64,000 bases of DNA from Bacillus yapensis (GCF_005280205.1 NZ_SUND01000010.1:62001-126000); one strand, 5' to 3'; shown: positions 56,034 to 64,000, numbered from the stretch's first letter. Translations and numbers: made by a program. The notes: generated by a model from the sequence alone, not told the origin.

Positions 56034-57959
56034 ATGCAGACAAGGTTACCATTTTCGGTTTCAAAAACAGAAACCTTTATAGATAAATTGGGTGAATGGA
56101 TCGGAGACGTATTTTATGACATTTTGCCTGAGGCAGGATTTGAACTCCGAGATGAACAAATTTACATGGCTTTTCAATTAGAAAAAGCTTTTAAAGAAAA
56201 GAAAGTCATCTTTGCTGAAGCGGGAGTAGGAACAGGGAAAACAATCGTTTACCATCTATATGCGATCTGCTATGCAAGATATATGAATAGACCTGCAATT
56301 ATTGCTTGTGCCGATGAAACCTTGATCGAACAGTTAGTGAAAAAAGAAGGGGATATCGCCCGTCTTGAAAAAGCACTGAATTTGGACATCGATGTTCGCT
56401 TGGCAAAATCAAGAGATCAATATCTTTGCATGAAAAAATTAGATAAGGCAGTACATGATGGTGAACCTTTTAGTGAAGTTTACGATGGTCTTCCAGATTT
56501 TGTTCATCGTGATTCCTCTATGCAATCCTTTACTCATTATGGTGACCGCAGAGATTACCCTGGGTTGACGAACGAGGAGTGGAATCAAGTTGGTTGGGAT
56601 CCGTTACAGGATTGCTTTACTTGTGAGATGCGACATCGTTGTGGACAAACATTGCACCGTGACTATTATCGAAATGCAGCTGATTTGATTATTTGCTCTC
56701 ATGATTTTTATATGGAGCATGTTTGGACGAAGGATTCAAGAAAACGAGAAGGACAGCTGCCATTATTACCAGAAAGCTCTTGTGTTGTCTTTGATGAAGG
56801 ACATCTTCTAGAATTTGCGAGCCAGAAGGCATTAACCTATAGATTATCGGAGTTAACTTTAGAAACGCTCCTAACAAGATTAATGGAAAATAATGTACGT
56901 GAAAAAACGCTTCACATTATCGACGAAACGATCATGGAGAATGAACGATTCTTTGAAATGATCGAAAGGGTGGCAGAGAAAGCTTCAGACTCTGAGAAAC
57001 AGATGTTGACGAAAACTCCAGAGATATTGAAGCAAGGGAAAAAACTTCAGCAACTTCTTTTTTCATTAGAAGAAGAGCTTGTTTTTGAAAGCGAAATGTA
57101 TGTGATTAACGAATACGATTTAAAAATTGTTGAAGAATATTTAGAGCAAATTACGCATTCTTTATCTCTCTTCTTAAAAGAGTTAAAAGGCATTATCTGG
57201 TTTGAAGAAACAAATGAGGAAAGAACGCTCGTTATTATGCCGAGAATGGTCGAAGATATTATGCGAGAAGAAGTATTCTCGCAAAAGAAACCATTTGTCT
57301 TTTCTTCTGCGACCTTGTCTGAAAATCAATCCTTCCAGTACATTGCGAAAAGCTTGGGGATTGACGACTTTCTATCATTTTCTGTTGCATCTCCGTTTGA
57401 TTACGATGAAAATATGGTCATTCAAATGCCTGTTTTTGCTCAAGGGCTCATCAAGCAAAAGCTGGAGTATACATTAAATGCATTAAAGAGTACAAACGGT
57501 AGAGGACTTGTCCTCTTTACAAATGAGGATGACATGAAACAATTCAAGCAGTATGCTTTGGAGCAAACAAACTTTCCGATTTATTTTGAGGGCGATGCTG
57601 AAATTAGTACACTAGTTTCGAAGTTTCAAAATGAAGAAGAATCTGTTCTCTGCTCTACCCATTTGTGGGAAGGACTTGATATCCCAGGAAGCTCGTTAGA
57701 AAATGTGATTATATTTGATTTACCGTTCCCGCCACATGACCCAGTCTTTACAGCGAAGCGAGAAGGAACAAATCATCCGTTTGAAGAAGTGGATATGCCT
57801 TATATGATTCTTCGTTTGCGCCAAGGAATTGGTCGCTTAATTCGAACGCATGAGGATAAAGGAACTGTTCACATTTTACTAGAAGATAGCTTGAATACGA
57901 ATGTATTAGATAAGATTAAACAGGTCTTACCTACTGAACCGAAAGAGACAGCCAAATAG
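56034..57959 (+). CDS. ypvA: XPD/DinG-like ATP-dependent helicase YpvA
   Basis: A superfamily 2 iron-sulfur helicase, 641 residues, akin to YoaA/DinG. Walker A AGVGTGKT lies at 63-70; four cysteines between helicase motifs I and II, Cys132, Cys194, Cys197 and Cys203, have the arrangement of the 4Fe-4S domain; the DEGH box (VVFDEGHLLEF) and last motif LRLRQGIGRLIRT follow. It has no nuclease domain, unlike DinG above. ATG 56034 follows ggagga at good spacing; 56019 lies before it. The role is presumably in unwinding damaged or branched DNA. Confidence 0.93.
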   Translation: MQTRLPFSVSKTETFIDKLGEWIGDVFYDILPEAGFELRDEQIYMAFQLEKAFKEKKVIFAEAGVGTGKTIVYHLYAICYARYMNRPAIIACADETLIEQLVKKEGDIARLEKALNLDIDVRLAKSRDQYLCMKKLDKAVHDGEPFSEVYDGLPDFVHRDSSMQSFTHYGDRRDYPGLTNEEWNQVGWDPLQDCFTCEMRHRCGQTLHRDYYRNAADLIICSHDFYMEHVWTKDSRKREGQLPLLPESSCVVFDEGHLLEFASQKALTYRLSELTLETLLTRLMENNVREKTLHIIDETIMENERFFEMIERVAEKASDSEKQMLTKTPEILKQGKKLQQLLFSLEEELVFESEMYVINEYDLKIVEEYLEQITHSLSLFLKELKGIIWFEETNEERTLVIMPRMVEDIMREEVFSQKKPFVFSSATLSENQSFQYIAKSLGIDDFLSFSVASPFDYDENMVIQMPVFAQGLIKQKLEYTLNALKSTNGRGLVLFTNEDDMKQFKQYALEQTNFPIYFEGDAEISTLVSKFQNEEESVLCSTHLWEGLDIPGSSLENVIIFDLPFPPHDPVFTAKREGTNHPFEEVDMPYMILRLRQGIGRLIRTHEDKGTVHILLEDSLNTNVLDKIKQVLPTEPKETAK

Positions 57960-57970
57960 GCTGTCTCTTT
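57943..57970. terminator. Bidirectional terminator between ypvA and the MIP18-family gene
   Basis: A perfect 11-pair stem (aagagacagcc / ggctgtctctt) with a five-base loop that contains the ypvA stop codon; convergent genes. Confidence 0.88.
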
Positions 57971-57972
57971 TC

Positions 57973-58293
57973 TTACAATCTCCCAAGTGTTCGCAAGCCA
58001 TCTTCGGTCATTTTGTCAGGGGACCAAGCAGGTTCCCAGACGAGTTGAACCTCTGCTCGATCGATTTCTTCCATTTCTTCTACACAGTACTTCACGCCAC
58101 TGACAATACTATCATGTAACGGGCAGCCAGGCGTTGTAAGGGTCATCGTAATCGCAGCAACCCTTTCCTCCACGAGTGATAAATCATAAATTAAACCTAA
58201 GTCGACAACATTTAATTTAAGCTCAGGATCTAGTACTCTTTTTAAATTGTTGCGAATTTTATCTAGTAATTCCGCTTGATTTTGAACATCCAT
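57973..58293 (-). CDS. MIP18 family (DUF59) metal-sulfur cluster assembly protein
   Basis: A 106-residue protein of the MIP18/DUF59 family (SufT/PaaD relatives), which helps load iron-sulfur clusters on target proteins. The signature VLDPELKLNVVDLGLIYDL and TTPGCPLHDSI, with the conserved cysteine, are present, and the C-terminal VQLVWEPAWSPDKMTEDGLRTLG. A strong aggaggt site precedes the start. It is the last gene of a minus-strand operon with a polytopic membrane protein and two DUF2249 proteins, so its client is likely linked to respiration or nitrogen oxides. Confidence 0.92.
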   Translation of the reverse strand: MDVQNQAELLDKIRNNLKRVLDPELKLNVVDLGLIYDLSLVEERVAAITMTLTTPGCPLHDSIVSGVKYCVEEMEEIDRAEVQLVWEPAWSPDKMTEDGLRTLGRL

Positions 58294-58306
58294 GAAGATC
58301 TACCTC

Positions 58307-59557
58307 CTATTTTTTCATAACTGCAAGAATAGCCATTCCAAATACAATGGAAGCAATCGTTACGGTAATTTGACCGATGTAAAAGAGAAGAGTAACTTTC
58401 CACACAAGCCCGAACGAGACAATTGCAATTCCAAGAATAAATCCTATAAATAGAGGGAGGGCCAATTTCTCATTAATCATATCTTTCATTGTTGGAACAT
58501 CAGCCTTGCCGATAATTTTGGAATATTTGTGTGTCCACCATAAAAATGGAACAATCTTGTATAGATATCCGATAATACTTAAGGCAATCCAAAGCATCAA
58601 GTAAGCGACCATTAAAGGGCCAACGAAGCTTGAAAAATGATTCGTCATCACAGCCATAAATGCGAGTAGATGAATGATTTCTCCAAAAAGGATCGCAAGT
58701 AGGGCAAAGCTAAAAGGTCGGTCTAGCTTTTTCTTAATTCTCTTTTTTATGATGGTCACGATATGCCAAAGAAAACTGCTGAAACCGATTAAGAGTAAAA
58801 AGAAGCCAAATTTTTGCAAGATTACTTGATTCAAGAAAAATGAACCAATAATAAAGACCAAGCCAGAAACATAAAAACCATATACATACTTGGCGAGCTT
58901 CATTTCATACCCATGTGAAAGGGAAAACATGGGTGCCATTTTATAAGAAAATCCGAAGATTAATAACGTGAACCATCCAGCTGTTCCCAATAATAAATGA
59001 CTCTTAAAGAGTAGGGGATAAAGTTCCCCGGCAAAACCTGTTTTCATACTGATAACCAATGTGATCCCTAGTAATATCGTAAGAAATAGACAAATTAATG
59101 CTGTCCCAACAAATAGAGTTAAGATGTTCGGCTCCGCTTGCTTTCTAAGTGTCATGCCCATTTGGAACAAAAACATTAATATTCCTAGTAGCATGACTAG
59201 ACCTGGAACTAGAGCTAGGTGAGGTGCCACATACAAGGTAATCGCAAATGTTGTCACGCCTAAGGCCGTGACGGCAAATTGGATAAAGCCAAATGTTTCA
59301 TTCCAAATCGCTGTTAGAAATGCGACAGGGACCAACTGGTACATTGCTCCCATCGCAATCATAAGCGCCCAACCGAGAATGAATAAGTGAGCAGCAGACC
59401 ATATCGCAGGTATACGGAATTGCCCATTTATCAGTGCTTCTCCATGGAAAAGAAATAAAACTTGAGAAACGATGATTGCTAGAATACTAAACAAGATGAA
59501 AGAAAAGGGTAGCTTGATATTCGTTTCACTACCTATTGATTGTGGTGTCATGAACAT
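58307..59557 (-). CDS. Polytopic membrane protein resembling heme-copper oxidase subunit I/NnrS
   Basis: A 416-residue membrane protein with about 12 predicted helices. Histidines recur in membrane context: AAHLFILGWALMIAMGAMYQLVP, KSHLLLGTAGWFTLLIFGFSYKMAPMFSLSHG, IHLLAF and a YLYKIVPFLWWTHKYS loop, a pattern reminiscent of heme-copper oxidase subunit I-like and NnrS-like heme proteins, though it lacks a clear HPEVY-type copper site. No catalytic role can be given. Start is uncertain among GTG 59560, ATG 59557 and ATG 59551; 59557 is best spaced from aagga. It follows a DUF2249 gene closely. Confidence 0.75.
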   Translation of the reverse strand: MFMTPQSIGSETNIKLPFSFILFSILAIIVSQVLFLFHGEALINGQFRIPAIWSAAHLFILGWALMIAMGAMYQLVPVAFLTAIWNETFGFIQFAVTALGVTTFAITLYVAPHLALVPGLVMLLGILMFLFQMGMTLRKQAEPNILTLFVGTALICLFLTILLGITLVISMKTGFAGELYPLLFKSHLLLGTAGWFTLLIFGFSYKMAPMFSLSHGYEMKLAKYVYGFYVSGLVFIIGSFFLNQVILQKFGFFLLLIGFSSFLWHIVTIIKKRIKKKLDRPFSFALLAILFGEIIHLLAFMAVMTNHFSSFVGPLMVAYLMLWIALSIIGYLYKIVPFLWWTHKYSKIIGKADVPTMKDMINEKLALPLFIGFILGIAIVSFGLVWKVTLLFYIGQITVTIASIVFGMAILAVMKK

Positions 59558-59565
59558 CACGTTCC

Positions 59566-59772
59566 TTACTTCGTAATTTCTATCGTAAAACTGCCATCAT
59601 CATTAGGCTCTGTCATATACTTATAGCCCAATTCATCGAGCTGTTCGTACAGAAACATCGGTCTGCGGTCGTTGATAATTTTCAAGCTTTGGCCCTTTTC
59701 AAGCTTTTCTACTGCCTTTAAAGTTCTCATCATTGGATTTGGTGGTTCCAGTCCACGATTATCGAGAATCAT
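59566..59772 (-). CDS. DUF2249 protein (TusA-like fold), first copy
   Basis: A 68-residue protein beginning MILDNRGLEPPNPMMRTLKAVEKLEKGQSLKI, the DUF2249 pattern, related to small TusA/SirA-like alpha-beta proteins. The cysteine that TusA proteins use to carry sulfur is absent in the CPxP position (here EPPNP), so sulfur transfer by that residue is unlikely. The start overlaps the stop of the preceding DUF2249 gene by four bases (translational coupling). Such proteins cluster with nitrogen oxide and respiratory genes. Confidence 0.85.
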   Translation of the reverse strand: MILDNRGLEPPNPMMRTLKAVEKLEKGQSLKIINDRRPMFLYEQLDELGYKYMTEPNDDGSFTIEITK

Positions 59773-60011
59773 TTTGCATCACCTTTTTTTGTGAAAGTAA
59801 CTTTCCAATGTTTCTTTTCAATCTCTTCTACTTCATGCTCAAAGCCCTTTGCTTTTAATACAGTAAAAAGTGGAGCTGGTTTAAAAGGAGCATGAAGAAT
59901 AAATACGTCTCCAGCACTCAAATTTTTTACAGCTTCCATAATCTTTTGAAAAGGCTCGATTTTGTTTTTTAAATCCTCACGTACATCTAATTCAACAATT
60001 CTTTTATCCAT
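59769..60011 (-). CDS. DUF2249 protein, second copy
   Basis: An 80-residue DUF2249 protein: MDKRIVELDVREDLKNKIEPFQKIMEAVKNLSAGDVFILHAPFKPAPLFTVLKAKGF. The ATG at 60011 lies eight bases after an aaaggag site; an in-frame GTG at 60020 overlaps the site. It is the first gene of the minus-strand operon, divergent from a third DUF2249 gene across a promoter region with Crp/Fnr-like and Fur-like sites. Function is unknown; regulation implied by those sites is by oxygen, nitrogen oxides or iron. Confidence 0.85.
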   Translation of the reverse strand: MDKRIVELDVREDLKNKIEPFQKIMEAVKNLSAGDVFILHAPFKPAPLFTVLKAKGFEHEVEEIEKKHWKVTFTKKGDAK

Positions 60012-60044
60012 ATAGGTCACTCCTTTAATATTTCTATAATTTAA

Positions 60045-60059
60045 TGATAATCATTTTCA
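60045..60059. promoter_or_regulatory. Fur-box-like sequence
   Basis: TGATAATCATTTTCA matches the 7-1-7 Fur consensus TGATAATNATTATCA at 14 of 15 positions. It lies 34 bases before the minus-strand DUF2249 gene, where Fur could block transcription. Confidence 0.5.
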
Positions 60060-60070
60060 ATGAATGGAAT

Positions 60071-60086
60071 CGTGATATGAATCACA
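60071..60086. promoter_or_regulatory. Crp/Fnr-like box 1
   Basis: CGTGATATGAATCACA fits TGTGA-N6-TCACA with one mismatch. Within the divergent intergenic region of the DUF2249 genes. Confidence 0.6.
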
Positions 60087-60111
60087 AATGAAAAAAAGAT
60101 TTTCAAGAGAG

Positions 60112-60127
60112 TGTGATAGGTGTCACT
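60112..60127. promoter_or_regulatory. Crp/Fnr-like box 2
   Basis: TGTGATAGGTGTCACT fits TGTGA-N6-TCACA with one mismatch. Its centre is 41 bases from that of box 1, nearly four helical turns, so both would lie on the same DNA face. Either box could serve one of the divergent promoters. Confidence 0.6.
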
Positions 60128-60197
60128 ATCTGTGTGTTTTCCAGCCCATATACTTGGAGTGTAGTTTTCCAAACTAGAAAAATAGGAGTGAGTATTT

Positions 60198-60434
60198 ATG
60201 ATGAGAGAATTTACTGCACAGGTTATTGCACCAAATTATCCACCGAGAGAAAAGCATCCAATCATTTTTAAGACTTTTGACGAACTTCAGTCAGGGGAAT
60301 TTATGCAACTAATTAATGACCATGATCCCAAACCATTATGGTATCAATTTACGGTAGAGAGACCAGATCAATTTAGTTGGGAATACCTAGAGGAAGGTCC
60401 AGAAGTCTGGAAGGTCGCAATTGGTAAAAAATAG
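60198..60434 (+). CDS. DUF2249 protein, third copy
   Basis: A 78-residue protein starting MMREFTAQVIAPNYPPREKHPIIFKTFDELQSGEFMQLINDHDPKPLWYQF and ending in GPEVWKVAIGKK, a DUF2249 domain of the longer type. DUF2249 proteins of this kind occur with hemerythrins, denitrification enzymes and heme-copper oxidases. It follows an aggagtgag site, is divergent from the other two copies and probably shares their control. A terminator follows at once, so it is a single-gene unit. Confidence 0.87.
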   Translation: MMREFTAQVIAPNYPPREKHPIIFKTFDELQSGEFMQLINDHDPKPLWYQFTVERPDQFSWEYLEEGPEVWKVAIGKK

Positions 60435-60447
60435 ATCATCCTTAAGC

Positions 60448-60480
60448 AAAAAACGTTATTTGCAAGAATAACGTTTTTTG
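60448..60480 (+). terminator. Rho-independent terminator of the third DUF2249 gene
   Basis: A perfect 13-pair stem (60448-60460 with 60467-60479) with a six-base loop; the right arm ends in six T. Confidence 0.9.
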
Positions 60481-60565
60481 CTTGACTAATTTTTCCTTCT
60501 TTTCAAGATAACTTTTCTGAAAAATATGATAAAATGGAAAAGAATTGTAGATTAGGAGGATTCAT

Positions 60566-62086
60566 ATGAGTGAAAACATTAAGCAATTAGAGCAGGATTT
60601 TTTAGAATATGTCAAAAAAATGTGCGCATATGGTGAAGCACTTTCGCTAGTTTATTGGGATTTACGTACAGGTGCACCGAAGAAAAGTGTTGAGCAGCGT
60701 TCTCAAGTTATTGGTGTGCTATCTTCAGAGGTATTTCAAATGTCGACGTCTGAAGAAATGGCTACATATATCAAGAATCTCTTAAGTGACGAAGCGAGTG
60801 GTGTGATTTCGGAAGTCACAAGAAAAACAGTAGAAGAATGCAAAAAGGAATTCGACCGCAATAAGAAAATTCCAGCTGAAGAGTATAAAGAATATGTCAT
60901 TCTTCAATCGAAGGCAGAAAGCGTATGGGAAGAAGCGAAGGATAATTCTGATTTTGAATTGTTTAGACCTTATTTAGAGAAGCTTGTGGAAACAAATAAG
61001 CGATTCATTCAATATTGGGGCTTTAAAGGGAATAAATACAATACTCTTTTAGATATGTATGAACCGGGCATCACCGTTGAAATTTTGGATAATGTCTTTG
61101 GCGAACTACGTAAAAAAATTGTTCCACTTGTGAAGGCTATTTCCGAATCAAATGCTAAGCCTGAGACCAGCTTCTTATTTGAAAACTTCCCGAAAGAGCA
61201 ACAAAAGGGGCTAAGTTTGGAAATTCTTAAACAAATGGGCTACGATTTCCAAGCTGGTCGGTTAGATGAGACGGTACATCCTTTTGCGATCGGACTTAAT
61301 CCTGGCGATGTGCGCGTGACAACTAAATATGATGAAAAGGATTTCCGTGTTGCTGTGTTCGGTACAATTCATGAAGGGGGGCATGCCCTTTATGAACAAA
61401 ATATTTCGAAGGATTTAATCGGAACACCATTATGCACAGGTACATCAATGGGAATCCACGAATCTCAATCTCTGTTCTATGAGAACTTTGTTGGTCGTAA
61501 CTACTCGTTCTGGAAACAAAATTATGAGCTTTTAAAATCCTATTCTACAGGTCAATTTAATGATGTATCAGTAGAAGACTACTATCGGGCTATCAATGAG
61601 TCTAAGCCTTCCTTGATTCGTATTGAAGCAGATGAATTAACGTATCCATTGCATATCATTATTCGTTATGAAATTGAAAAAGGCTTATTTAATGATGAAA
61701 TTGAAGTGAAGGACCTTCCGCAAATTTGGAATGAAAAATATGAGCAATATTTGGGCGTTCGACCTGATTCAGATGCGAATGGAGTCCTACAAGATGTCCA
61801 CTGGTCAGGTGGTTCGTTTGGATACTTCCCATCCTATGCTTTGGGGTATATGTATGCAGCTCAATTCAAAAATACGATGTTGAAGGACCTGCCGAATTAC
61901 GACCAATTGCTAGAAGAAGGGAACCTTCAACCAATCAGAGAATGGTTAACGGAAAGAATTCATCAATTTGGCTCCATGAAAAAGCCACTTGAGATATTAC
62001 AGGATGTTACTGGTGAGGGATTGAATGCACAGTATTTAGTCGATTACCTGTATGATAAATATAATAAAGTATACAGCTTAAACTAG
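60566..62086 (+). CDS. ypwA: M32 family carboxypeptidase YpwA
   Basis: A metallocarboxypeptidase of the Taq type (M32), removing C-terminal residues from peptides in the cytoplasm. The zinc motif HEGGH is at residues 269-273, preceded by the conserved DVRVTTKYDEKDF stretch and followed by GIHESQSLFYEN, IRIEADELTYPLHIIIRYEIEK and the C-terminal HWSGGSFGYFPSYALG. Length is 506. An attaggagg site precedes the ATG. In B. subtilis ypwA lies near ypvA; here the DUF2249 region separates the two. Confidence 0.96.
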   Translation: MSENIKQLEQDFLEYVKKMCAYGEALSLVYWDLRTGAPKKSVEQRSQVIGVLSSEVFQMSTSEEMATYIKNLLSDEASGVISEVTRKTVEECKKEFDRNKKIPAEEYKEYVILQSKAESVWEEAKDNSDFELFRPYLEKLVETNKRFIQYWGFKGNKYNTLLDMYEPGITVEILDNVFGELRKKIVPLVKAISESNAKPETSFLFENFPKEQQKGLSLEILKQMGYDFQAGRLDETVHPFAIGLNPGDVRVTTKYDEKDFRVAVFGTIHEGGHALYEQNISKDLIGTPLCTGTSMGIHESQSLFYENFVGRNYSFWKQNYELLKSYSTGQFNDVSVEDYYRAINESKPSLIRIEADELTYPLHIIIRYEIEKGLFNDEIEVKDLPQIWNEKYEQYLGVRPDSDANGVLQDVHWSGGSFGYFPSYALGYMYAAQFKNTMLKDLPNYDQLLEEGNLQPIREWLTERIHQFGSMKKPLEILQDVTGEGLNAQYLVDYLYDKYNKVYSLN

Positions 62087-62116
62087 TATCTTGAGTGAAC
62101 TGTATTCTAAACAAAA

Positions 62117-62156
62117 AAGAAAGCTGGCCACTTAATTAGTTGGCACAGCTTTCTTA
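62117..62156. terminator. Bidirectional terminator between ypwA and the oxidase operon
   Basis: Stem of eight plus four pairs (agaaagct/agctttct, then gcca/tggc after a bulge), flanked by A-run and T-rich tail; convergent genes. Confidence 0.82.
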
Positions 62157-62169
62157 TATATATCTTGGA

Positions 62170-63825
62170 TTACCAGAGCTTGAAACCTTTAGACCCTGGA
62201 GGTGCATTTTGAATCAAATCGATAAATGGAATTGTGTAAGCAAAAAGAATTAATAACACTGTAATTCCAAGCCATAGTTTCCAGTTTTCGAATACCATTG
62301 GAGCTTTTTCTTCAGGGTGAAGTGCTTCTCCAACTGGGAATTCTTGTTCACCTTTAGGTGCGAAGAATGCTAGATTGATAAAGATATAAAGCATTAATAT
62401 AATCGCAATAAATAGGATTGAACCACCAACTGCTTGCGCGATTTGATAAGGAATCCATTCAGCTGCTTGGGCAGAACCACCATAATCAGAAAAAGCCGAA
62501 CGGCGAGGTGCACCAAGAAGTCCTGCAGCATGCATCGCACCTGACATAAATGTCATTCCAATTGCCCAAAGGGACCCTTGGATCAATGCAAGCTTATTCA
62601 TTTTCTTTGTTAATTTGCGGCCAGTTAAATGCGGCACTAACCAGAATGCAGCACCAAAGAAAGTAAGAACAACAGCAGTCGCCACCGTTAAGTGGAAGTG
62701 ACCAGTTACCCAAATCGTGTTATGAATGACTTGGTTCATTTGGTGAGATGCGTTGACGATACCGCCAGCACCTGCTGGGATAAAGGCAACCATGCCGATG
62801 AATGGAACTGTGAAGCGAGCATCTCCCCATGGAAGCTTCTTCAACCAACCAAATAGTCCTTTTGCACCCTTTGAACGTCCAAAAGTTTCGAACGAAGCAA
62901 ATAAAGAGAATGCAGTCATTAAAGATGGAATAACAACAGCAAATGTTAGTACAACCTGTAGGAATTTCCAAGCAGCATCAATTCCAGGTTCTAATAATTG
63001 ATGGTGGAATCCTACTGGGATTGAGAACAATAAGAATAAGATAAATGACATTCTTGCCAATGAATCTGAGAATATTTTTCCACCAATGATTTTTGGAATG
63101 ATTGCATACCATACCATATAGGCTGGCAATAACCAGAAATATACTAATGGGTGACCGAAGTACCAGAATAACGTACGGCTTACTGCTACGTTAACCGTAT
63201 CGACCCAACCTAATGACCAAGGTAATAATTGAATTAACACAGTTGCTGCAACCCCAATCGTAGCAACAATCCACATTAACGTATTAACAAGAGCCATGAA
63301 GGTCAACAAAGGACTCTGTTGTCCTGGATTCGCTCTTCGCCACTCTGCATACTTCATAATAATCGCAGCACCGACAGTCCAACTTCCTACGACAACCAGT
63401 GTTAACCCTAGGTAAAAGATAAAATGCGCTTGTAATGGAGCATAGAAGGTATATAAAACGGATGCTTTGTTTAATAAAATCATAACTGCAGCAGCAATTG
63501 TACCGATCGTCATAATCCAAAAACCAATCCAACCTACAGTCCTTTGCTTATCTGTAAAAGTACCCGCCGTTTTACTTACGACTGAAAGCTGAAAGCCCAT
63601 AATAAAAAATGTAGTTAATACAAGTCCTAAAACAACACCGTGTACAGTTAATATTTGATAATAGCCAATTCCAGCAGGTAATTGAAATTTACCTGAACGA
63701 ACTAATACTTGTAAGAGACCAGCAAGGCCACCGACTAAAAGAGCGATAAAAGCTACATATAAATGAGCCATTGCTAGCTTGCCATCACGAGGATCCACTT
63801 TAGATTTCAATGGAGATTTTATCAT
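62170..63825 (-). CDS. cbaA: ba3-type cytochrome c oxidase subunit I
   Basis: The catalytic heme-copper subunit of a B-family (ba3/b(o/a)3) terminal oxidase, reducing oxygen and pumping protons. The 551-residue protein has about 13 membrane helices. Heme and copper histidines appear in LTVHGVVLG (low-spin heme), FWYFGHPLVYFWLLP (CuB with the cross-linked Tyr), GFHHQLLEPG and TGHFHLTVATAV. The ATG follows a ggtgg site that overlaps the end of subunit II. The B-family type usually acts at low oxygen; it receives electrons from cytochrome c, hence from QcrABC. Confidence 0.93.
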   Translation of the reverse strand: MIKSPLKSKVDPRDGKLAMAHLYVAFIALLVGGLAGLLQVLVRSGKFQLPAGIGYYQILTVHGVVLGLVLTTFFIMGFQLSVVSKTAGTFTDKQRTVGWIGFWIMTIGTIAAAVMILLNKASVLYTFYAPLQAHFIFYLGLTLVVVGSWTVGAAIIMKYAEWRRANPGQQSPLLTFMALVNTLMWIVATIGVAATVLIQLLPWSLGWVDTVNVAVSRTLFWYFGHPLVYFWLLPAYMVWYAIIPKIIGGKIFSDSLARMSFILFLLFSIPVGFHHQLLEPGIDAAWKFLQVVLTFAVVIPSLMTAFSLFASFETFGRSKGAKGLFGWLKKLPWGDARFTVPFIGMVAFIPAGAGGIVNASHQMNQVIHNTIWVTGHFHLTVATAVVLTFFGAAFWLVPHLTGRKLTKKMNKLALIQGSLWAIGMTFMSGAMHAAGLLGAPRRSAFSDYGGSAQAAEWIPYQIAQAVGGSILFIAIILMLYIFINLAFFAPKGEQEFPVGEALHPEEKAPMVFENWKLWLGITVLLILFAYTIPFIDLIQNAPPGSKGFKLW

Positions 63826-63827
63826 TG

Positions 63828-64000
63828 TTATTCCACCACCTTAATTTTCGACATCATCATGTGGTGACCTGCTCCACAATATTCATTACATAAAATTAAG
63901 TATTCACCTGTTTTATCGAAGGTTGTAATATGTTCGCTAATATAACCAGGTTCTACCATCATATTAATATTTGTTCCAGCTACTTCGAAGCCGTGAATAA
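63828..64000 (-). CDS. cbaB: ba3-type cytochrome c oxidase subunit II (5' end outside window)
   Basis: Only the last 57 codons are visible. They contain the binuclear CuA motif CNEYCGAGHHMM (Cys-x3-Cys-x3-His-x2-Met) and the upstream HGFEVAG segment with the first CuA histidine. It ends two bases before the subunit I start, so the two are coupled. The protein is membrane-anchored with an extracytoplasmic cupredoxin domain that accepts electrons from cytochrome c. Confidence 0.92.
   Translation of the reverse strand, partial: IHGFEVAGTNINMMVEPGYISEHITTFDKTGEYLILCNEYCGAGHHMMMSKIKVVE

Overview
The window is chromosomal DNA from a low-GC, endospore-forming member of the Bacillaceae. The evidence is direct: spoIVA, sspM, cotD, yppG and ypjB are sporulation genes, bshA and bshB1 make bacillithiol, HBsu, GpsB and a Bacillus-type (class B) RNase P RNA are present, and gene order from spoIVA to ypwA closely follows the spoIVA-hbs-mtrB-aro-qcr-dapB-pan-ponA-rnpB stretch known from Bacillus subtilis. 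I do not name a species.

Layout. 1-8 kb: end of spoIVA, hbs, folE, mtrB (TRAP), then the menaquinone genes hepS-menG-hepT, ndk and cheR. 8-14.5 kb: aromatic amino acid block aroC-aroB-aroH-hisC-tyrA-aroA; the trp genes that sit between aroH and hisC in B. subtilis are absent here. 14.5-18 kb: a divergent amidohydrolase-like protein, then ypiA, ypiB and ypiF. 18-20.2 kb: cytochrome bc complex qcrABC. 20.2-23.5 kb: membrane proteins ypjA and ypjB, a zinc peptidase and ypjC. 23.6-31.6 kb: ypjD-dapB-mgsA-bshB1-bshA-cca-birA, then panBCD behind its own leader. 32-40.2 kb: dinG, ypmB, aspB, asnS, dnaD, nth, ypoC. 40.2-48.2 kb: ponA-recU (minus), yppC, sspM, small ypp genes, an Hsp20 protein and a Crp/Fnr-type regulator. 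48.4-58 kb: mrfA-mrfB (yprAB), cotD, ypsA, gpsB, rnpB, ypsC, ypvA. 58-64 kb: a respiratory accessory region with an MIP18-family protein, a polytopic membrane protein reminiscent of heme-copper oxidase subunit I/NnrS, three DUF2249 proteins around a divergent promoter, the M32 carboxypeptidase ypwA, and a ba3-type oxidase (subunit I whole, subunit II cut by the window edge).

The genes mostly serve linked housekeeping roles: menaquinone feeds the bc complex and the terminal oxidase, the shikimate branch supplies chorismate for menaquinone and aromatic amino acids, pan and bir genes supply cofactors, and nth, recU, dinG, mrfAB and ypvA maintain DNA. The least ordinary features are (1) a 95-bp tandem repeat that triplicates the hepT translation start and creates two short upstream reading frames, (2) the divergent DUF2249 promoter with two Crp/Fnr-like palindromes 41 bp apart and a Fur-box-like site, (3) the missing trp genes despite retained TRAP, (4) a LexA-box-like palindrome before mrfAB, and (5) degenerate palindromic repeats before dinG. 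No CRISPR array, insertion sequence, prophage or tRNA gene was seen.
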